Assembly: GCF_037389425.1 (NCBI RefSeq) | Contig: NZ_JBBHKR010000042.1 | Location: 124,001 to 188,000, forward strand | DNA length: 64,000 nt | Direction of reading: 5' to 3' | From: Stygiolobus sp037389425 | GTDB lineage: Archaea > Thermoproteota > Thermoprotei_A > Sulfolobales > Sulfolobaceae | Shown here: piece after piece, positions 25,891-34,672 of the stretch | Position numbering within the stretch: position 1 is the stretch's first letter | Layout of the letters: every line of letters begins with the position of its first letter | Program-made: the position numbers and the translations under genes | Notes under the pieces: generated by a model | What the model was told of the DNA's origin: nothing | The model's database searches: none | The model's input: only the letters and a program-made list of their open reading frames with translations

Positions 25891-26281
25891 ATAGACTCAG
25901 GGAGTACAGTAGAAAACTGACACCGTTCAGAGCGTTGAGCATTATTAAGATAGGACTTGTATATAGGAAAGAGTAAGCTAATACATATATTCCGAAGGTT
26001 AGGAAGAACAGAAATATTGCAATATTGGTAAATGAGGAGAACTCTCCAGACCCGGTCATTAGAGAGAAAAGTTTTGTACTACCTGTTATAGAGTAAAACA
26101 ACCTTTCGATACCAAAAAACAACCCTAAAAAGTAAAACGGATAAGGATTTAACGTATATAGAACCTCCGTAAAAGAGACGTGAACTTTTATAATTAATAC
26201 TAGCGATGTAATGAACATTAATGTGCCAATGAGGAGATTTAATCCTCTTTTAGTTATTCTGTTAATTGTTGGATTGGCCAT
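25871..26281 (-). CDS. Small membrane protein, four helices
   Basis: A 136-residue protein with no recognised family. Hydrophobic segments fall at about residues 15-33, 46-65, 84-106 and 110-130, with a short basic N-terminus, so it should sit in the cytoplasmic membrane. It overlaps the preceding gene (26254-26682) by 28 bases on the same strand, suggesting co-translation, and runs tail to tail into the methyltransferase gene. Function unknown. Confidence 0.55.
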   Translation of the reverse strand: MANPTINRITKRGLNLLIGTLMFITSLVLIIKVHVSFTEVLYTLNPYPFYFLGLFFGIERLFYSITGSTKLFSLMTGSGEFSSFTNIAIFLFFLTFGIYVLAYSFLYTSPILIMLNALNGVSFLLYSLSLFKAWHI

Positions 26282-26682
26282 GCTAATAACCCCACCGGTG
26301 TTTGACCTAACTCGATATCCAGTAACTCACCTAAAAATATTCCCCCTAAAGTTCCTAGAATTAATCCTGCAATACCAGCTAACTGATAACCTAATAACGC
26401 ACCTAAACTCCCACCAGTTACTTTGCCTAAATACTGGTCTTCTATTTTGTATATTTTAGCGAAATCATAGCTACCACTCTTCCCTTCCTTTGATAATAAA
26501 TAAGCAAAATCCATAATTGCTTCTTTCACCTCATTTATATCATTACTTCTATAGACAGCTGTATATTCTTCAATTCCTCTATCCCTCTTAAAGTAAATTG
26601 GAATAAATCCAGATTTTGAAAGTGTTTTCAATGAATTTGTAAATTTACCATTACTATTAACTTTAAAAATCACTTTATACAT
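26254..26682 (-). CDS. Unknown protein with a C-terminal glycine-rich membrane hairpin
   Basis: A 142-residue protein: a soluble alpha/beta N-terminal domain of about 85 residues, then two small-residue, glycine-rich hydrophobic helices (GKVTGGSLGALLGYQLAG and IAGLILGTLGGIFLGELL) of the glycine-zipper kind. I recognise no family. A T/A-rich box on the minus strand near 26706 lies about 25 bases from the ATG at 26682, supporting it as the first gene of a two-gene unit with the downstream four-helix protein. Confidence 0.55.
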   Translation of the reverse strand: MYKVIFKVNSNGKFTNSLKTLSKSGFIPIYFKRDRGIEEYTAVYRSNDINEVKEAIMDFAYLLSKEGKSGSYDFAKIYKIEDQYLGKVTGGSLGALLGYQLAGIAGLILGTLGGIFLGELLDIELGQTPVGLLAWPIQQLTE

Positions 26683-26793
26683 ATACTGTATTCTACGTTT
26701 AGTAGTAAATATTTTTTCATCTCCGTTTCATTGATACGAAAATAAAACCTTAACCTTTAATTCTTGTTGTTACAAACTTAACTATGGATAGTT

Positions 26794-27051
26794 ATGGAGA
26801 CGAATGGAGATAAGAAAAAATACTATGCTGTTACTGAGATCGAATCGGTGGAAGTTCCCTCTAAATTTAGCAGTAGCAAATATCATGAGCACATTTCATC
26901 AGCTATTGATGAGGCTTTAAAAAAGACTGTGGACTATCTAAAAGCTGAGGGTTATGAAGGTAAGTTCAGTGCAAATATCAACGTATTCGTTAGAGAGGAC
27001 AAATCAGTAAGGTTAATACAAACAGTCAAGACAAAAATAATAGTGAAATAA
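26794..27051 (+). CDS. Small protein of unknown function
   Basis: An 85-residue, charged, soluble protein with alternating alpha/beta character, no cysteines and no membrane segment. It starts about 110 bases from the divergent gene and its stop codon overlaps the ATG of the DtxR-type regulator (TAATG), so the two are translated together. This linkage suggests a partner of the regulator. No motif recognised. Confidence 0.6.
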   Translation: METNGDKKKYYAVTEIESVEVPSKFSSSKYHEHISSAIDEALKKTVDYLKAEGYEGKFSANINVFVREDKSVRLIQTVKTKIIVK

Positions 27052-27713
27052 TGGAAACCGAGGAGTTATCGGAACCTCTGGAAAATTATCTGAAAGAAAT
27101 TTATGAGCTTGAGGAATTGAGAGGCTACGCTAGAGTCTCCGACCTGATTACTATTTTTCAGATTTCTCCTGGGACTATAAGTAAAGCTTTGAATAGACTG
27201 GAAAAACTAGGATTAATCATAAGAAAAGATAAGAAAATTTTACTTTCAGACGAGGGAAAAAGAATAGCTGAAAGGCTCATCAAAGCTCATAGGCTTTCAG
27301 AGAGACTCCTTACTGACATTTTAGGTTTGGACTGGATAAGAGCTCACCAAATAGCTCACAGGCTTGAACATATATGGCCTGACGATGTGTTGGAGAAAAT
27401 AGATTCAGTGTTAAACTATCCCAAGATATGCCCTCACGGACATCCGATACCAGGAAGAGGAGTTATAAAAGGAGAGATAATGAGTAATATTAAACCAGGG
27501 GAGGTAGTTGAGGTTCTAATGATCGTTAAGGAGGAAGAATGGATTCTAGCTAAAGCTGGTGAAGTAGGTCTTCTTCCTGGCAGTAGGTTCAGAATTTTAG
27601 AAAAGAAAGATAATGGTGATATAGTCTTAGAGGATATGAGCGGAAAAAAGTACGAAATACCTAAAGTTCTAGCTGAACAGGTGATGGTAAATGGAAAGCC
27701 TAACGGAGCTTGA
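27051..27713 (+). CDS. DtxR/MntR-family metal-dependent regulator
   Basis: A 220-residue metalloregulator. The N-terminal winged helix (about residues 8-65, with ARVSDLITIFQISPGTISKALNRLEKLGL) is followed by the dimerisation/metal domain (RLIKAHRLSERLL...AHQIAHRLEHIW, CPHGHPIPG, which carries the usual His/Cys/Glu ligands) and a C-terminal FeoA/SH3-like domain (about 150-215). Such proteins repress iron or manganese uptake genes. The window holds an Nramp-type transporter at 52777 with operator-like repeats, a candidate but unproven target. Overlaps the next gene by 23 bases. Confidence 0.87.
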   Translation: METEELSEPLENYLKEIYELEELRGYARVSDLITIFQISPGTISKALNRLEKLGLIIRKDKKILLSDEGKRIAERLIKAHRLSERLLTDILGLDWIRAHQIAHRLEHIWPDDVLEKIDSVLNYPKICPHGHPIPGRGVIKGEIMSNIKPGEVVEVLMIVKEEEWILAKAGEVGLLPGSRFRILEKKDNGDIVLEDMSGKKYEIPKVLAEQVMVNGKPNGA

Positions 27714-28035
27714 AAAGAAGATATTAGTTCATATTTATAAATACGGCCCAGATAACCCTTGGTATATGGCTAGAAGACTGCTAGGAGAGTCAGGATGGGC
27801 ACCTAAATATAACGAAGACGAGATCGAGAAAGCGTGTAAAGACCTAGAGGACAAAGGTTTATTACAGAGATTTCAAGGGGCACTTAAGAGAAGCGTAACA
27901 TCCTCGGTTAAACCTTGGCTTAAAGTAAAAGCTAAGGAGTTAGATCACAAGCCTAAAGGGATATATTACGACTTAACTAAAAAGGGAAAGAAACTAGCGT
28001 CTGAGCTATATAAGGACTACTTTAAGAAGGATTAG
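27691..28035 (+). CDS. Small winged-helix protein
   Basis: A 114-residue protein with a predicted winged helix: ELEKKILVHIYKYGPDNPWYMARRLLG, then a recognition-type helix near IEKACKDLEDKGLLQR, and a C-terminal segment (KGIYYDLTKKGKKLASELY) typical of archaeal HTH proteins. Target unknown. It lies between the DtxR-type regulator, which it overlaps by 23 bases, and glycerate kinase, 2 bases downstream, so all are probably in one transcript. Confidence 0.68.
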   Translation: MESLTELEKKILVHIYKYGPDNPWYMARRLLGESGWAPKYNEDEIEKACKDLEDKGLLQRFQGALKRSVTSSVKPWLKVKAKELDHKPKGIYYDLTKKGKKLASELYKDYFKKD

Positions 28036-28037
28036 AG

Positions 28038-29249
28038 ATGTTTTTGGACAGTAAAGTGAAAGAAATTGTGAAAAGAATTCTTGATTATAGTGACTCTTAT
28101 AAGGCTTTATCAAGCAAGGTAAGTATTTCCAATGGGAAAATAAACGTAGAAGGTTATTCCTTTATAACTCAAAAGCCTCTTCTCGTGTCTGTTGGTAAGT
28201 CTGCCTTAAAAATGGCAAAATTTTTCCTCGATAAAATGAAAATAGAAAACGGTATTGTAATTACACCGAAAGGTCACACTAACGTCAAGCTACCCTTAGA
28301 GGTGTTAGAATCCTCACACCCGGATATTACAGAAAGTAGTTACGAAGCGGGTAAAAAAGTTATCAATTTGTTATTTAAGGAAGATTACGACTTGTTGATT
28401 TTCTTGATCTCTGGAGGAGCTTCAGCTCTAATGGAGTATTCAGACATTTCTTTAAATTATCTTAAAGAAATTAATAATGCTCTGGTTACATCGGGTTTAA
28501 GTATTGAAGAAATAAACATAGTAAGAAAACACCTTTCTCTTATTAAGGGTGGTTGGTTAGCGCAGTACTCAAAATCTCCTATTTTAACGTTGGTTGTCAG
28601 TGATGTACCTGGAGGTGATCTTTCGAGCGTAGGCAGTGGGCCTACAATTTTAGACTTCTCTACAAAAGAGGAAGCCGAGAGGATTATGAAAGATATAGGC
28701 TTAGAGAAATATATGGGGTTTCTGAAAGAGACGCCAAAGACGTTAAAAGTAAAAAGCTACACCTTTAAGATTCTCGATATCGAAACTGTGTTAACGAGAT
28801 TGAAGTCTGACATAGAGAATTCAGAGATATTAAGCAGCGAAGTGAGAGGCGATGCGTATTTGTTTGGTGTTCAATTAGCAGGCATAGCGAATACTCAGTT
28901 CAGGGTTTCGAACGGAAGAAAAGTCTTGTTATTGGGGGGCGAACCCGACGTAAAGATAACAGGGAAACACGGAAAAGGAGGGAGAAACGGTGAAATTTGC
29001 TTGGGCTTTCTTAAATATATTAAAGCTAATGCAAGGCTTTATGCCATCGCCACTGACGGTATTGACGGAAATAGTGAATATGCAGGTTGTTATGTGGATA
29101 ACGAGCTAAAAATTAACAGTGTAGATATCCATAATGCGTTAATAAATCATACGTCCTATGAACTTCTTGAGAAATACGGTGTTACAATAAAAACTGGTTT
29201 TACAGGAAATAATGTTAACAATGTGTATATATTGGATATAGGGGATTAA
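28038..29249 (+). CDS. Glycerate 2-kinase (MOFRL/GckA type)
   Basis: A 403-residue kinase of the type that makes 2-phosphoglycerate in the non-phosphorylative Entner-Doudoroff pathway of thermoacidophiles. Family segments are SVGKSALKMAKFF, ESSHPDITESSYEAG, FLISGGASALMEY, VSDVPGGDLSSVGSGPT and, in the C-terminal MOFRL domain, GGEPDVKITGKHGKGGRNGE with ATDGIDGNSEYAG. The product is inferred as 2-phosphoglycerate from characterised Sulfolobus and Picrophilus enzymes. A hairpin plus T-tract terminator follows. Confidence 0.87.
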   Translation: MFLDSKVKEIVKRILDYSDSYKALSSKVSISNGKINVEGYSFITQKPLLVSVGKSALKMAKFFLDKMKIENGIVITPKGHTNVKLPLEVLESSHPDITESSYEAGKKVINLLFKEDYDLLIFLISGGASALMEYSDISLNYLKEINNALVTSGLSIEEINIVRKHLSLIKGGWLAQYSKSPILTLVVSDVPGGDLSSVGSGPTILDFSTKEEAERIMKDIGLEKYMGFLKETPKTLKVKSYTFKILDIETVLTRLKSDIENSEILSSEVRGDAYLFGVQLAGIANTQFRVSNGRKVLLLGGEPDVKITGKHGKGGRNGEICLGFLKYIKANARLYAIATDGIDGNSEYAGCYVDNELKINSVDIHNALINHTSYELLEKYGVTIKTGFTGNNVNNVYILDIGD

Positions 29250-29307
29250 ATTCGAACAAATTAGAATTAAAATTTTCTATGTAATTTCTACTTAATTTTT
29301 ATCCCTC

Positions 29308-29342
29308 AGGTAAGAAATATTACCTCTGTGTTTTTTTTTTTA
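29308..29342 (+). terminator. Hairpin and T12 terminator after the glycerate kinase gene
   Basis: AGGTAA and TTACCT (29308-29313 and 29320-29325) form a perfect 6-bp inverted repeat with a 6-base loop, followed after 5 bases by a run of twelve T (29331-29342). T tracts alone end transcription in Sulfolobales; the hairpin is an addition. The remaining 29343-29422 stretch is A+T-rich without other features. Confidence 0.55.
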
Positions 29343-29422
29343 AAAAATTTTTTTAATTCAACAAAGATTCAAAAAATGTTAACTATACTTTATCTACTTT
29401 ATAATATTTAATCTTTTCCTAA

Positions 29423-29462
29423 AGTAATATTTATTAATAGTAATATCACTATTTAGTAATAT
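29423..29462 (+). promoter_or_regulatory. Triple AGTAATAT repeat over the wtpA promoter
   Basis: AGTAATAT occurs at 29423-29430, 29439-29446 and 29455-29462, exactly 16 bp apart; the last copy overlaps the ATG at 29461. The TATA-like TTTATTAAT (about 29430-29438) lies between the first two copies, 26 bases before the ATG. This is the layout of an operator array that would cover the promoter and start site. The regulator is unknown. Confidence 0.5.
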
Positions 29463-30642
29463 GAATAAAGGAACAAAAATTGCTAAGGCCATATCTTCTT
29501 ATATAATAATAGCAATAGTCCTTATAGCGGTAATAGCAATATCGGGTATTTTATTACTATATTACCCAACTAGAAGTTCTAGTATTTCTGCAACATCGTC
29601 AATGTCATCTACTTATTCCTCTATGACGACAACTAGTTCAACTACCTTTACTTCATCCGTTACAACACCTTCAACGGCTAACAATAATACTGTCATAGTT
29701 TATGTCGCTGGGGCTTATAAAGCGATATTTGATTATTTGACTAAACAATTTGAGAAGCAATACGGTATTCCAGTTGATATAAATCCCGGTGGTTCTTTTG
29801 GGTTAGCGGCTGAAATTGCCCAAGGAGCTCCTGCAGATGTCTTCGTTCCAGTAGCTTATATTCAGGCTGTTGAGTTAGAAGGGCAGAATAATCCGGGTTG
29901 GACAATAGCCTTTATATCAGACCAGATGGCTCTAGTGTATTCTAATTATACTACGATGAACCCATATTGGAACCAGTTATACAGCAACTACACTATGGCA
30001 ATGGAGACTAACAGTACTGAGTACTGGTATAACTTCTTCTATCTACTAACTACTAAGTTTAGTTTAGGTATATCCAACCCGAGCTCGGACCCAGAAGGAT
30101 TATACGGTTATCTGATCCTAAAAATGACTAGTTACCTTTATGCAAATAAGTCCTTCGATTACTTTATACACTTAGCTAATGAAAGCAATGTAATTCATAG
30201 TGCGCCTAATACTGCTGACTTTGTAGCCCCATTAGAGGCTGGAGAACTCGACTTCGTCTTCTCCTATAAGTCCTATGCAATATCTCAACACCTAGACTAT
30301 TTGCAATTACCACCATGGCTAAGCTTCGGTTATTATCCTAACGAGACAAGTTGGTACAGCTTCTTCTTCTACAAAATAACTGTAAACGGACAGACTCTAA
30401 AGATATACGGTAACCCAGTGTACTTATATATGACCATACCGAAGAATGCACCAAACCAACAGTTGGCATTACAGTTCATACAATTTGTAATTAAAAATGT
30501 CAATGAGTTAGCAATGTTCGGTGTGACTCCTATAACTCACCCAGTTTTGTTCTATGAATCGCCATCGGATGTACCACCACAAATTATGAAATTATTAAAT
30601 GAGGGAGTATTAACGTATGGTGGTAACTTCACGGCTGTTTAA
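29461..30642 (+). CDS. wtpA: Tungstate/molybdate ABC transporter, substrate-binding protein
   Basis: A 393-residue exported binding protein. Residues 1-35 form an N-terminal helix preceded by KAIS, which fits the consensus for class III (archaellin/pilin-like) signal peptides cut by PibD, as used by Sulfolobus sugar-binding proteins. A Ser/Thr-rich linker (about 36-78) follows, then the periplasmic-binding fold with VYVAGAYKAIFDYLTKQFEKQ, GGSFGLAAEIAQGAPADVFVP and the late FVAPLEAGELDFVFSYKSYA, which is diagnostic of ModA/WtpA. Oxyanion specificity is inferred. It overlaps wtpB by 26 bases. Confidence 0.88.
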   Translation: MNKGTKIAKAISSYIIIAIVLIAVIAISGILLLYYPTRSSSISATSSMSSTYSSMTTTSSTTFTSSVTTPSTANNNTVIVYVAGAYKAIFDYLTKQFEKQYGIPVDINPGGSFGLAAEIAQGAPADVFVPVAYIQAVELEGQNNPGWTIAFISDQMALVYSNYTTMNPYWNQLYSNYTMAMETNSTEYWYNFFYLLTTKFSLGISNPSSDPEGLYGYLILKMTSYLYANKSFDYFIHLANESNVIHSAPNTADFVAPLEAGELDFVFSYKSYAISQHLDYLQLPPWLSFGYYPNETSWYSFFFYKITVNGQTLKIYGNPVYLYMTIPKNAPNQQLALQFIQFVIKNVNELAMFGVTPITHPVLFYESPSDVPPQIMKLLNEGVLTYGGNFTAV

Positions 30643-31420
30643 AGTAATATCTTTATTTCTATCCCTCCTCTTAACAATCCCTATAATATACTTAATAGTT
30701 TACGGTTACGGACCGTTTTATGTTAGATCAATCGCATTTGGAAAAGCATTAATAAGCTCTATAGAACTTTCCTACCTTTCCTCCTCCGTCGCAATAGTCG
30801 TTATAATCTTCTTGTTTACACCCTTGGCTTACTTCCTAGCCAGAAATAGAAACCCTATAATAGAAAGTATAGTAGACATTCCGGCTTCAATACCTCATCC
30901 ACTCGTTGGAATAGCTTTGGTGTTCATAGATAGTCCCACCAACATAGTAGGTAAGTTCTTATCTTCTCACGGTATCAATTTCTACTACTCGTATTTTGGG
31001 CTTATCCTAGCCTTAATAATAGTCTCAGCCCCCGTGTATATCCGTTCGATGCAGAGTTTCTTCGAGAGCTTACCATTATCATATGAACAGTACGCTATGA
31101 GTTTGGGTTACTCTGAACTTAGAGTTTTCTTCAAAATGATCTTTCCTATGTCTGTTGGCGGAATAATCTCATCAGGACTAACTTCAATGGCTAGGGCGAT
31201 AAGCGAATTCGGTTCTATTGTAATCGTAGCCCCGTTCGTTCAAGGATGGATCTTTAACGGAGATTGTGTAGCCTCAGTATATATTTACAATGAGTATCAG
31301 ACGTATTTTAATGCGTCCATAACTGCATCAGCGACTTTGATACTTTTCTCCTTAATATTACTAGCTGTAGCCAGAGTATCTAGATTCCTTCTCATTAAAA
31401 AGGGATACATTTATTACTAA
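30617..31420 (+). CDS. wtpB: Tungstate/molybdate ABC transporter, permease
   Basis: A 267-residue inner-membrane permease with six hydrophobic segments and the ABC permease EAA-loop region (EQYAMSLGYSELRVFFKMIFPMS, shown in part: LGYSELRVFFKM). ATG 30617 lies within the end of wtpA, so the pair is coupled. No ATPase (wtpC/modC) follows or occurs elsewhere in the window; it must be encoded outside the window or shared with another system. Confidence 0.88.
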   Translation: MVVTSRLFKVISLFLSLLLTIPIIYLIVYGYGPFYVRSIAFGKALISSIELSYLSSSVAIVVIIFLFTPLAYFLARNRNPIIESIVDIPASIPHPLVGIALVFIDSPTNIVGKFLSSHGINFYYSYFGLILALIIVSAPVYIRSMQSFFESLPLSYEQYAMSLGYSELRVFFKMIFPMSVGGIISSGLTSMARAISEFGSIVIVAPFVQGWIFNGDCVASVYIYNEYQTYFNASITASATLILFSLILLAVARVSRFLLIKKGYIYY

Positions 31421-31490
31421 TCAACTTAATTCCATACTGAATGAAGAACCCAACCTTATCTGAACTAGTGATGAAAGGGTTGTTCAACGG

Positions 31491-31835
31491 ATGGCGATAA
31501 AGTTGATATGTAGAGAGATAGAATGTGTTGAAGGGGTAGTAAGAAGGATATTGGAGGAAAACGGCTATACCTTTGATAATGTTAAAATTAACGTTTCAGA
31601 TATGCCCTATAACGAACTAGCTAGATTTGACGGAAGTAATATATACGTTAATTCTGTAAAATTCAAAAGTTTCGCTACACAAGTCGGAGGAGATTCAAAG
31701 TTTATATCAGCGTATCTAACAGTAGTGTCACTCTACGCTGTAATAAATGACAAACAAAGGCTGAGAGAGTTAGTTAAAAGAGTGTTTGGAGATAAATCTC
31801 TCGAATACACTATTTTCAATTTGTTATTTGACTAA
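31491..31835 (+). CDS. Protein of unknown function, 114 residues
   Basis: A soluble, mixed alpha/beta protein of 114 residues with no motif I recognise; two cysteines lie near the N-terminus (CREIEC). It follows the wtpAB genes by 70 bases, in which a possible C/D box RNA is present, and overlaps the tpiA gene tail to tail by 12 bases. Function not assigned. Confidence 0.55.
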   Translation: MAIKLICREIECVEGVVRRILEENGYTFDNVKINVSDMPYNELARFDGSNIYVNSVKFKSFATQVGGDSKFISAYLTVVSLYAVINDKQRLRELVKRVFGDKSLEYTIFNLLFD

Positions 31836-32522
31836 ACTCCTTTTATCTATTGCTTTTAAGGCTTGAGACACGAAATCGCTTACAACCTTTTCTGGGTCTT
31901 TAGCTTTCATTACAGCACTTGCCACTCCTATTCCGTCAGCACCAAGCTCTATAGCCTTGTATACATCTTCACCGCTTGTAATTCCAGCCCCTGCAATAAG
32001 GTAAACACCCTTAACTTTCCTTATTTCATCTACCGCTCTTGTAATAACTTCAGGTTTTGCCTTAGAGACCGCGACTCCGCTACCGATAAGTTCCGGAGGT
32101 TCGATAAGTATCGCATCAGGGTTTAATATTCCCATAGAATGAACTAATTCGTATCTATCTACACAAACTACACTTTCCAGCCCTAATCTTCTCATCCTTA
32201 TAATTGCATCGTGGATTTCGTCTAACCTAACTCTCCTTTCGCTGTGGTTTAATAACGAGCCCTTCCCCCCTGCGTCCTTTACCATCTCAGGAAGAATCGA
32301 TCCAGTTTTAGCACCGTGATCCAATCCATCAACATGTTGTGCATATACTGTTAGTTCAGTTTCTTTACTAAGCCTATGTATCATTGTTGCTGGAACGGAA
32401 ACTATTATAGGAACTCCGTACTCCTTACTTACCTTCTCAATCTTCTTAGAGATTTCCATCCCTTTTTCTCCGTAAGAATTCTCATATGCCTTGTAATTTA
32501 TTAAAATAATTGGCGGTTTCAT
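31824..32522 (-). CDS. tpiA: Triosephosphate isomerase
   Basis: A 232-residue TIM barrel of the short archaeal type that interconverts dihydroxyacetone phosphate and glyceraldehyde 3-phosphate. Lysine in NYKAY (residue 11), catalytic H93 (NHSERR) and E141 (LIEPPELIGSG) are all present; the phosphate-binding GAGITSGEDV and GADGIGVASAVM loops follow. The open frame extends to 32615, but ATG 32522 (MKPPIILINYK) gives the family start. It is divergent from the DUF429 gene with about 23 bases between starts. Confidence 0.95.
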   Translation of the reverse strand: MKPPIILINYKAYENSYGEKGMEISKKIEKVSKEYGVPIIVSVPATMIHRLSKETELTVYAQHVDGLDHGAKTGSILPEMVKDAGGKGSLLNHSERRVRLDEIHDAIIRMRRLGLESVVCVDRYELVHSMGILNPDAILIEPPELIGSGVAVSKAKPEVITRAVDEIRKVKGVYLIAGAGITSGEDVYKAIELGADGIGVASAVMKAKDPEKVVSDFVSQALKAIDKRSLVK

Positions 32523-32545
32523 AACTTTAAATAAGGGGATTAATA

Positions 32546-33055
32546 TTGAAACTTTGCGGAATAGATTTAGCTGTAAAGAGACCTTCAACAATCGGAGTCC
32601 TGAACGGAAACACAATAGAAGTTTATGAGGGGGACGAAGACCTCATTCTTCAGCTTTGTGCTACTTCTGAAATAGTGGCTATAGATTCTCCATTATCTTA
32701 CAGTAAAGGATTTAGAGATGTTGACAAACAGATGATCAAACGAGGTTATCGTGTGTTACCACCGAGTTGGATGGAGAGCCTCGTGGTCAAGGCAATTAAG
32801 CTATCAAGGATGTTAAAGGGGAAAGTGATTGAGACTCATCCCACTTCATCTCTTAAGAATATTGGTTTAGATTGGAGGAGATATAACGTTAAGAAAGATA
32901 TAATAGATGCTGTGGTTGCTGCTCTAGTTTCGTTATTTTATATGAAGGGTGAAGCAATGGAAATCAGAGGTTCGGACGGAGTTATATATCTACTTCCTAA
33001 GAAAAAGATAGAGATATCTAAATTGTCCGAAAATGTTTTTACATTCCTAGAATAA
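32546..33055 (+). CDS. DUF429 family protein (RNase H-like fold)
   Basis: A 169-residue protein starting at TTG 32546. The N-terminal GIDLAVKRPSTIGVL, then EIVAIDSPLSYSKGFRDVDK and a late KKDIIDAVVAALVSLF carry the three acidic positions (D, D, D) of the RNase H-like DUF429 family, predicted nucleases of unknown role. A box CTTTAAATA at 32525-32533 lies just upstream. It converges with the antiporter gene, with a 9-base overlap. Confidence 0.72.
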   Translation: MKLCGIDLAVKRPSTIGVLNGNTIEVYEGDEDLILQLCATSEIVAIDSPLSYSKGFRDVDKQMIKRGYRVLPPSWMESLVVKAIKLSRMLKGKVIETHPTSSLKNIGLDWRRYNVKKDIIDAVVAALVSLFYMKGEAMEIRGSDGVIYLLPKKKIEISKLSENVFTFLE

Positions 33056-34621
33056 CTTATCTAATTCCTCTATTAATTTATATATTTTGCTGTAAAAAAA
33101 TATGGCTACAAATGTACTAATTATGATTGAGATAATTATATCGAGTAAAGGAGAGACGGCTATTATCCTTGCTAGTAATACAGTATAATTAATCATTATT
33201 AACAGAAAGATCCCCCACATGAATATTTGTATCATTAGCCTAAACTCTAGATTTTGAATTTTTCTAGTATAGTAAAGAATGAAGAGTATCAGTAAAAATG
33301 GAGTCAGCACTAGTAAAGACAATGAAAACAAGGCTAAGTAAGGAGAAAGAGTAGCTATTAACTCAGCTAAGTATATTGAACTAAAAGTCAATGTTATACT
33401 TAGGATTGAGAATTTCAAGAATGACGTGAGAATTTCTGGTGATTTAAATGTTATATGACCCAAGTTTTTAACTAAGCTATCGAATCTATCTAACCTTAAC
33501 CTTAAATACATCTTACTTATAGTCTTTAGGACTATCTGGTTTCTAGAAGTTAAAACGCTAGCTATTGTAGAGGATACAGCTACGAGTACTGTCGATATGT
33601 TATAAATTATCGTAACGGGAAGTCCTAGCTGTAACGCGGTAAGAGATATAACTATTCCGAATTCACTTAATGAAGTCATAAATAATCCAGTTCCATAAGC
33701 CCTCAAGAAATCGACTCCTGAAAACCAATAGGCAGTACTAAAGGCAAAGAGTTTTGTTAAAACGAGAATTATGGAGACCAGTATGTAATACAATATAAAT
33801 CCAGAAATTTTGAGATAACTTCCGGCAATAAAGAAGAAGAAAATTAGGGTAAAGTCAACCAAAGGTTTCATATACCTAATTATCTTTTCAGGATCTGTTG
33901 ACGCATAAGAAGTACCTATACCCAGTAAAAAGTTAGCTAACGTTGAAGGTAAGCTCAGTATAGAACTTAGTAAGTTGAATAAAAAGACGGATGCTACGCT
34001 AGATAAAATTACAGACTCTTCAGACTTTGCATACTGTAATGTCGGGTTTATGAGAACTTTTGACACAACATAACCAAGCGCTAATGAGGAAAGCGAGGTG
34101 ATTAGTAGATTGAAGATATTCACGTCTCCTGAGGTTATAATGCCTAACGCGACGAAAGCTAATGTGTCTTCAAGTGAGGCAACAGAGAGAATAAGTTTGA
34201 AGTCGTTTTTGTCTAGCTTACCTTCCCCGAGCTTAAATGCAATTGATGTACTGGTGTTAAAGCCTATTACGGTAAGTAAAAGAGTCTGGGTTAAAGAGAG
34301 TTTGATCGCTAAACCAACTATAGAAATTACAATATAAACAATTAGAAATTCTATAATCACTATGAAAAGTGCCCTTCTGAACATCTTCTTGAGATCTACG
34401 AGGTTAACGGAAACTCCCATTTCAAATGACAATAAGTTTACAGCGAGAAAGGAGATAAACTGGAATTCTGGATTATTATAATTCAACCCTAAGAGTTCTC
34501 CTATTAGACCGGACACAAGGTATGCGAGAACGGGGGATATCCTAAGCCTTCTCAGAACTAAACCGGAGAAAGTTGCTATGACCAGCGTTAGTGTAAGGAT
34601 TGTATTAGTGCCTTGTATCAT
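33047..34621 (-). CDS. Cation:proton antiporter (CPA2/KefB-NhaS type)
   Basis: A 524-residue membrane protein with about twelve helices over residues 5-385, followed by a further hydrophobic domain at about 400-520 rather than the soluble TrkA-N domain of KefB. Features are LRRLRISPVLAYLVSGLIGELLG at the N-terminus and the ASLEDTLAFVALG helix, which carries the ED/DD-like pair of CPA2 exchangers. Ion specificity is unknown; a role in pH or K/Na balance in an acidophile is plausible. It shares one TATA region with the divergent esterase gene. Confidence 0.82.
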   Translation of the reverse strand: MIQGTNTILTLTLVIATFSGLVLRRLRISPVLAYLVSGLIGELLGLNYNNPEFQFISFLAVNLLSFEMGVSVNLVDLKKMFRRALFIVIIEFLIVYIVISIVGLAIKLSLTQTLLLTVIGFNTSTSIAFKLGEGKLDKNDFKLILSVASLEDTLAFVALGIITSGDVNIFNLLITSLSSLALGYVVSKVLINPTLQYAKSEESVILSSVASVFLFNLLSSILSLPSTLANFLLGIGTSYASTDPEKIIRYMKPLVDFTLIFFFFIAGSYLKISGFILYYILVSIILVLTKLFAFSTAYWFSGVDFLRAYGTGLFMTSLSEFGIVISLTALQLGLPVTIIYNISTVLVAVSSTIASVLTSRNQIVLKTISKMYLRLRLDRFDSLVKNLGHITFKSPEILTSFLKFSILSITLTFSSIYLAELIATLSPYLALFSLSLLVLTPFLLILFILYYTRKIQNLEFRLMIQIFMWGIFLLIMINYTVLLARIIAVSPLLDIIISIIISTFVAIFFYSKIYKLIEELDKLF

Positions 34622-34636
34622 GAATAGTAATATCGA

Positions 34637-34653
34637 TTTTATAAGTATATAAG
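34637..34653. promoter_or_regulatory. Shared bidirectional TATA region
   Basis: TTTATAAGTATATAAG lies midway between ATG 34673 (plus) and ATG 34621 (minus). Its core TATATA is about 25 bases from one start and about 27 from the other, so a single, nearly symmetric element could serve both leaderless transcripts. Confidence 0.5.
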
Positions 34654-34672
34654 TAAAAAATGGTTGATTATA

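Noticed and set aside
29244..29262. Sequence with TTCGAA resembling a tRNA T loop
   Set aside because: No flanking T stem, acceptor or D arm on either strand.
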